46,838 nt of DNA, taken from Actinomycetota bacterium. GTDB lineage: Bacteria; Actinomycetota; Thermoleophilia; Gaiellales; Gaiellaceae. Each line of letters starts with the position of its first letter. Positions within the stretch are counted from its first letter, which is position 1. Shown one piece after another: positions 42,288 to 46,838 of the stretch. The stretch lies in NCBI GenBank assembly GCA_003152275.1, contig PLZU01000010.1, positions 1 to 46,838 of the forward strand. The letters run 5' to 3'. Made by a program: the position numbers and the translations under genes. The notes below the pieces were generated by a model, which was not told where the DNA came from, did not search any database, and saw only the letters and a program-made list of their open reading frames with translations.

Positions 42288-44068
42288 GCTGACATCCGTG
42301 CGCTGCGAGTGCCGCCGGCTGCGGCCGCGTATTCCGCCGACGAGGAGGACAAAGTCTTACGCTTGTGCACCGGCTTGGCCAGGAACACGACGAAGTAGAT
42401 GAACCCACCGAGACCGACGAGGGCGACGAATGCTCTCGTGTAGTCGGCTACGAGGTCCATGAATTTGCCGACCTCTGGACCCGCCGAGACGATCGCCATG
42501 ACGATCAAACCGGTGGCCACGACGTTGGCGAGCGACGCGGGCAAGAGCTTCCGCCAGCCGAGCCGCATCAGTTGGTCGTAGCGGAAGCGCGGCAAGGTCC
42601 AGCGAATCATCAGCTGTAACCAGCACAAGGTCAGCGTCTTGAGCACGAAGCCCAGCGCACCGACCACGACCACCATGACGTGAGGCAAAGTCTGCTCGAA
42701 CAGCACGGTGCCGCCGATCGAGACGTGCAAGCCGTCGCGATAGAGGAACGGCAGATCCCAGCCGCCGAGGAAGATCGCCGACATCAACCCAGCCGAGGTG
42801 ACCACCGCGATGTACTCGGCGAAGAAGAACATCGCGAACTTCATCCCGGCGTACTCAGTGAAATAGCCGGCGACGATTTCGCTCTCGCCTTCGGGGATGT
42901 CGAAAGGAATGCGCTTCGATTCCGCGACCGACGCGGTGAAGAACAAGAAGAACGCGAGCGGCTGCACGAAGATGCCCCAGGCATTGTGCTGCTGCCATTC
43001 GATCATCTTGTCGACGCGCAGTGACCCGTAAACCATCACGGCGCCGACCAGGGTGAGGCCCATGGTGACTTCGTACGAAACCATCTGGCTTGCAGCGCGA
43101 ACGCCGCCCAGAAGGCTGTACTTGTTGTCGCTGGCCCAACCGGCAAGCGCCGCACCGACAATGCCGGTGCCGGCGAGGGCGAAGAAGTAAAGCAGCCCGA
43201 CATCGAGGTCGACGACCTGCAGGCGCACCGAGCCGGCCGCCGCACACACGCTGTCCCTTGGCACGGTGGTCATCAACGCGCCAAGGCCACCGTGGTCGAC
43301 GTTGAAGCACAAGGTATCGCCGAACGGGATCACGGCCATCACGACCAAGGCCGGGAAGAACGAGATGAACGGCGCGAGGCTGTGCAGGAATTTGTCGGCG
43401 TTCGGCGGAATGAAGTCTTCTTTGAAGATCGTCTTCAGACCGTCGGCTGCGGGGTGCAGCAGACCCGCCAAGCGCAGGCCAATGCGCGGCTCGTTGCGAA
43501 TGCTGAGCGCCGCGTACACCGCGCCACCGAGCACCGAGAAGATCAAGAGGCCGGCGCCACCGCCGTAACCGATATCGCGGATCTGCGTGCCGAACGAAGA
43601 ATCATTCAGGGCCAGGCCCACGAAAAGGGCCAGAAAATGCGCAAAAAGGCCGGTGTAGAAGATGCGGCGCGGGTCACCCAGCGAGTACAGCCAGGCGTCG
43701 AAGCTGCTCTGCACACCGCGTGTCTGGACCTTGCCGGCGATCACCACGAACGTCAGCCAAGTGAACAGGATGCCGAGTTGACTGAACAGCATCGCGCGCG
43801 ACGCGAGCTCCTCCGGCAGCGGCTCGAGCTTCACGAGCACGAAGGCCACGCCAGCGACGACTGCGAGTGCAGGACCGAGCGCCAGGCCTTGAGCGACCTT
43901 GGTCGGGATCCAGGCCACGGCGCGATTCGGACCGACACGGTCTTGGATCATCGCGCCTTGTCGGCGATCCGCCCAGGTCAGGATGACCGCGACGTTCATG
44001 GCGAACATCACGACCACGAACGCTTTGAGCACGAACAACAGAAACGTAACGATCGTCAGCGGCATCAT
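42284..44068 (-). CDS. nuoH: NADH-quinone oxidoreductase subunit H with a large insertion
   Basis: At 594 residues this is far longer than usual NuoH (about 330-350). The first helix and loop (MNVAVILTWADRRQGAMIQDR then VGPNR, residues 24-49) are normal. About 150 residues with roughly four extra hydrophobic segments (near 65-80, 95-111, 138-154 and 171-190) follow. Then the expected LLHPAADGLKTIFKEDFIPP resumes at about 203, with the quinone-site loops IPFDIPEGESEIVAGYFTEY and KTLTLCWLQLMIRWTLPRFR. NuoH links the membrane arm to the quinone cavity. The ATG overlaps the nuoG stop by four bases. The remaining regions look functional. Confidence 0.92.
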   Translation of the reverse strand: MMPLTIVTFLLFVLKAFVVVMFAMNVAVILTWADRRQGAMIQDRVGPNRAVAWIPTKVAQGLALGPALAVVAGVAFVLVKLEPLPEELASRAMLFSQLGILFTWLTFVVIAGKVQTRGVQSSFDAWLYSLGDPRRIFYTGLFAHFLALFVGLALNDSSFGTQIRDIGYGGGAGLLIFSVLGGAVYAALSIRNEPRIGLRLAGLLHPAADGLKTIFKEDFIPPNADKFLHSLAPFISFFPALVVMAVIPFGDTLCFNVDHGGLGALMTTVPRDSVCAAAGSVRLQVVDLDVGLLYFFALAGTGIVGAALAGWASDNKYSLLGGVRAASQMVSYEVTMGLTLVGAVMVYGSLRVDKMIEWQQHNAWGIFVQPLAFFLFFTASVAESKRIPFDIPEGESEIVAGYFTEYAGMKFAMFFFAEYIAVVTSAGLMSAIFLGGWDLPFLYRDGLHVSIGGTVLFEQTLPHVMVVVVGALGFVLKTLTLCWLQLMIRWTLPRFRYDQLMRLGWRKLLPASLANVVATGLIVMAIVSAGPEVGKFMDLVADYTRAFVALVGLGGFIYFVVFLAKPVHKRKTLSSSSAEYAAAAGGTRSARMSA

Positions 44069-45666
44069 TCGGCTCCTAGCGACGCGCTCTCGGGGGGCAC
44101 GCTGCGGGGTGCGGCCGGTGCCATGGCGGCCCGGAGCTCAGCAAGCTTCTTCCATGCGAAGGGTTTGCCAGCCAGCGCGGCAAGCTCGGCAAGCAAGCGG
44201 AAAGCGGGCTTGGACGAACCCTGCGGCGTTACCGCCTTTTCGCTCTCCTGGCTCATGCCCTTGGCGTTCACGAAGGTTCCATCTGCCTCGGCCCAGCTGC
44301 TTGCGGGCAGCACCACGCTGGCGCGCTCCACGAACGGGCCCTCGTGCGTCGAGATGGCGATCAGGTTCTTCACGTCCGAGAGCGCCGCCGCGCCGCCGCC
44401 TGTCGGCGTGGCCGAACCGAGCGCGATCACCGTCCTTGCCTTACCGCCACGGATGGCTTCGACGAACTCGACGAAGGTCTTCAAACCGGAAGCCTTGCCG
44501 AGCGCGGCAACACCCGCGGTGTTCGGGTTCTTGTCCGGGTGCCGGAGGATGTCGTCCCCCTGCCCTGCCGGGCGCGCGCTTTGGTACACGTCCGAGATAC
44601 CGAATGCCTTGGCCAGCGAGAGCAACGCGAAGTTGTCCTCGTTCGAATGCTCGGCGCTGAGCACGACCGCAGTCGACGACGGGTCAGCCTTGGCGAGCAG
44701 CTCTGCCGCTTTGGCGAGCGCGGTCGGAACTGCGGCCGCCGCGCCGGCAATGCGAGCTTCCAGCACGCGGCCTTCGTGGATACGGCGATGATCGAGCATG
44801 CCGTCGTCGCACATCCAGAACTTGTTGACCGCCAGGTTCTCTCGCGGCCGGTAGCGATACACCTTCTGATTGCGCGGATCGAAATCCGAGAAGGAGTTGC
44901 AACCCGTCGCGCAGCCCGTGCACACGGTACGCGTGGAGCGCAAGAACCAGACGCGCGCCTTGAATCGGAAATCGATCGAGGTGAGCGCGCCGACCGGGCA
45001 CACGTACTCGGTCATCAAGGTGTACGGGTGGTCGAGCTGGCGGCCCGGAGCCACCACGATTTCCCCCAAATTCCCGCGCTCGCGCACGCTGAGCACGGGG
45101 TCCTTCGCGAGCTCCTCGGAGACACGCACGCAGCGTGTACACAAGATGCAGCGCTCCGCGTCGTAAACGATAGTCGGGCCGAACACGACCGCCTTCGGCT
45201 TGTGCACCGGCTCGTCGCGCATGCGCTTCTTGGTGCCTTGGTGCTCGAGCCAATAATCCTGCAAACGGCACTCGCCGGCTTGATCGCAGATCGGGCAGTC
45301 CACCGGGTGATTGAGCAGCAGGAGCTCCTGGACTGCGGCGCGCGCCACGTCCACATGCTCGCTGGTCTGGCTCTTGACGACCATGCCGTCAGCCGCAGCC
45401 TGTTGGCAGGAGGGCACGAGCTTCGGCTTCTTTTGAGGCAGGTACTCCTGCTTGTCCGCGTCCCAGGCCAGGATGTCGAGCAGCATCGCCGGGCGACCGG
45501 GCGGCGGCAAGATCTCGACCAGGCACATGCGGCAGTTCGCGGCGACAGACAGCCCCGCGTGCCAGCAGTAATGCGGGATGTCGATCCCGGCCTTCTGCGC
45601 GGCACGGATGATCGTCTCACCGGGCTCGAAAGGGATTTCGCGGTCGTCTAGCTTGAAGTTAGGCAT
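44065..45666 (-). CDS. nuoG: NADH-quinone oxidoreductase subunit G (short form)
   Basis: The 533 residues carry a [2Fe-2S] domain (Cys34, Cys45, Cys48, Cys87), the His/Cys cluster motif HPVDCPICDQAGEC (His120 to Cys133), a [4Fe-4S] motif CILCTRC with Cys223, and the N7-type set CTGCATGC with a later Cys in FWMC. The molybdopterin-oxidoreductase-like domain is short, so the protein is smaller than the 700-900 residues of many NuoG. It is probably complete, since both ends join neighbours normally. It conducts electrons within the peripheral arm of complex I. Confidence 0.93.
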   Translation of the reverse strand: MPNFKLDDREIPFEPGETIIRAAQKAGIDIPHYCWHAGLSVAANCRMCLVEILPPPGRPAMLLDILAWDADKQEYLPQKKPKLVPSCQQAAADGMVVKSQTSEHVDVARAAVQELLLLNHPVDCPICDQAGECRLQDYWLEHQGTKKRMRDEPVHKPKAVVFGPTIVYDAERCILCTRCVRVSEELAKDPVLSVRERGNLGEIVVAPGRQLDHPYTLMTEYVCPVGALTSIDFRFKARVWFLRSTRTVCTGCATGCNSFSDFDPRNQKVYRYRPRENLAVNKFWMCDDGMLDHRRIHEGRVLEARIAGAAAAVPTALAKAAELLAKADPSSTAVVLSAEHSNEDNFALLSLAKAFGISDVYQSARPAGQGDDILRHPDKNPNTAGVAALGKASGLKTFVEFVEAIRGGKARTVIALGSATPTGGGAAALSDVKNLIAISTHEGPFVERASVVLPASSWAEADGTFVNAKGMSQESEKAVTPQGSSKPAFRLLAELAALAGKPFAWKKLAELRAAMAPAAPRSVPPESASLGAE

Positions 45667-45696
45667 TCCCGATTTTTCCGCAACTAGAGCGCTGAC

Positions 45697-46838
45697 CTAA
45701 CGGTCACACTCTCCGCCAATCATGTTCAGAGAGCCGAAGCTCGGCACGACGTCGGCCATCATGGCGCCCGTGATCACGCGCTCGAGACCAGCAGTAATGA
45801 GGAAGCACGGCGGGCGAATGCGCACGCGGTACGGCGTGCCGCTGCCGTCGCTCACGAGATAGAAGCCGAGCTCACCGTTGCCGCCTTCGCTGTATGAATA
45901 AACTTCGCCAGCCGGCAACTTCAGGCCTTCCATCACGATCTTGAAGTGTTGGATGGTGCCCTCGATGGTGTTGTACACCTCCTCCTTGGGCGGCAAGATG
46001 ATGCGCGGATCGTCGATGTTGACGGGGCCTTTGTCTGCCATACGCTGACAGGCTTGCTCGATGATGCGCGCGCTCTGGCGCATCTCGGCGAGGCGCACCA
46101 TGAAGCGATCGAAGCAGTCGCTCGTGGTGCCGACGGGCACGTCGAACTCGACCTCGTCGTACCTGAGGTAGGGGCTCGCTTTGCGCACGTCGTAGGCGAT
46201 GCCCGTCGCGCGCAGACAAGGGCCTGTCCAACCGAGCGACACCGCGTCCGCTTGGCTGATGACGCCAATGCCTTCCAGGCGGTCCAAGAAGATGCGATTG
46301 CCGAGCAAGAGCTTCTCGACTTCATCCACCACGGACAAGATGTGCTTGGTGACCGCTCGCGCGTTGTCCTTCAGGTTTTCGGTGGGCGGCGAAGCCATGC
46401 CACCAACGCGACCGAAACTGTGGGTGAGGCGCGCGCCGGTCTCCTCTTCGAGGAGATCCCAGATCATCTCGCGAGCCTTGATCATCCATAAAAATGGGGT
46501 GAACGCGCCAAGCTCCATGGCCATCGCGCCATCGCAGGTCAGGTGATCCGACATGCGAGCCAGCTCGCCCAGGATCATCCGGTACCACTGACAGCGCTCG
46601 GGCACCGTGACGCCGAGCATCTTCTCGCAGGCGAGAGCGAAGCCGACGTTGTTCAACATGGGCGAGACGTAGTTGCAGCGATCCACGTACGGGAACACCT
46701 GGGTCCAGGTGCCGCGCTCGCACATTTTCTCGAAGCCGCGGTGCAGGTAGCCGACCTGCACGTCGACGTGCTCGATGATTTCGCCGCTGAGCTCCATGAC
46801 GCAACGCACGGTACCGTGCATGGCCGGATGCGCCGGGC
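45697..46838 (-). CDS. nuoD: NADH-quinone oxidoreductase subunit D (5' end outside window)
   Basis: The gene enters from the right edge, where the frame reads PAHPAMHGT, the conserved quinone-site start of NuoD. Typical family motifs follow: VQVGYLHRGFEKMCE, CNYVSPMLNNVGFALACEK, LTCDGAMAMELGAFTPFLW, GRVGGMASPP and the C-terminal DVVPSFGSLNMIGGECDR. Only the first residues are missing. NuoD forms the quinone cavity with NuoB and NuoH. Gene order nuoD-G-H-I without nuoE/F between differs from the E. coli operon but is found elsewhere. Confidence 0.95.
   Translation of the reverse strand, partial: PAHPAMHGTVRCVMELSGEIIEHVDVQVGYLHRGFEKMCERGTWTQVFPYVDRCNYVSPMLNNVGFALACEKMLGVTVPERCQWYRMILGELARMSDHLTCDGAMAMELGAFTPFLWMIKAREMIWDLLEEETGARLTHSFGRVGGMASPPTENLKDNARAVTKHILSVVDEVEKLLLGNRIFLDRLEGIGVISQADAVSLGWTGPCLRATGIAYDVRKASPYLRYDEVEFDVPVGTTSDCFDRFMVRLAEMRQSARIIEQACQRMADKGPVNIDDPRIILPPKEEVYNTIEGTIQHFKIVMEGLKLPAGEVYSYSEGGNGELGFYLVSDGSGTPYRVRIRPPCFLITAGLERVITGAMMADVVPSFGSLNMIGGECDR

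Overview
The window reads as two blocks of different bacterial origin that meet at a ribosomal-protein L25 / peptidyl-tRNA hydrolase boundary near position 29,900. The left block (1 to about 29,900) is very GC-rich. Its gene order and content are those of a high-GC actinobacterium, and the family mix fits Thermoleophilia best: the mycobacterial-type cysO-cysM-mec cysteine route, a 7Fe ferredoxin, and eno-ftsB-DUF501 next to mazG and mfd. The right block (about 30,060 to the end) is less GC-rich in third codon positions. Its contents look myxobacterial (Myxococcota/Polyangia): a HRDVSPQN-type serine/threonine kinase with a TPR partner, a 2-oxoacid dehydrogenase operon, and nuoD-G-H-I. Lineage calls are from memory of the families, not from a search.

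Left block, in order. A partial primary sigma factor and an anchored TPR protein run leftward. A rightward operon (rhodanese-MoeZ, cysO, cysM, mec) encodes protein-thiocarboxylate-dependent cysteine synthesis. Then come a CorC-type CBS membrane protein, an MBL hydrolase divergent from a radical SAM protein, a short gene remnant, a NarL-type regulator with a degenerate histidine kinase, and a 58-residue protein. A leftward redox operon follows (pseudo-receiver, 7Fe ferredoxin, two-domain VOC protein, flavoprotein). Next is a tightly coupled leftward string of six genes: multi-GAF SpoIIE phosphatase, GDPD-like enzyme, L,D-transpeptidase, TlpA, CcmH, CcdA. After small membrane proteins, a PAP2 phosphatase and an HTH-receiver fusion, the conserved core follows: DUF501, ftsB, pyk, eno, mazG, SurA-like lipoprotein, mfd, pth.

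Right block, all genes leftward. In transcription order the groups are: nuoD-nuoG-nuoH-nuoI (NuoH carries an insertion of about 150 residues), gatB-lipA, a TerB-like protein, E1alpha-E1beta-E2, a TPR protein with its Ser/Thr kinase, then prs-rplY running into pth. LipA makes the lipoyl cofactor that the E2 protein carries.

The join itself is the main observation. prs-rplY-pth is a gene order shared by many phyla, so a chimeric contig joined through the repetitive Ala/Pro tail of rplY, or through the conserved start of pth, would give a falsely perfect operon, and that is what is seen. No phage, transposase, CRISPR array, tRNA or rRNA was recognised. I found no convincing new defence or biosynthetic system. 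The best biological leads are the NuoH insertion, the Ala-capped CysO, the HTH-receiver fusion and the redox operon.
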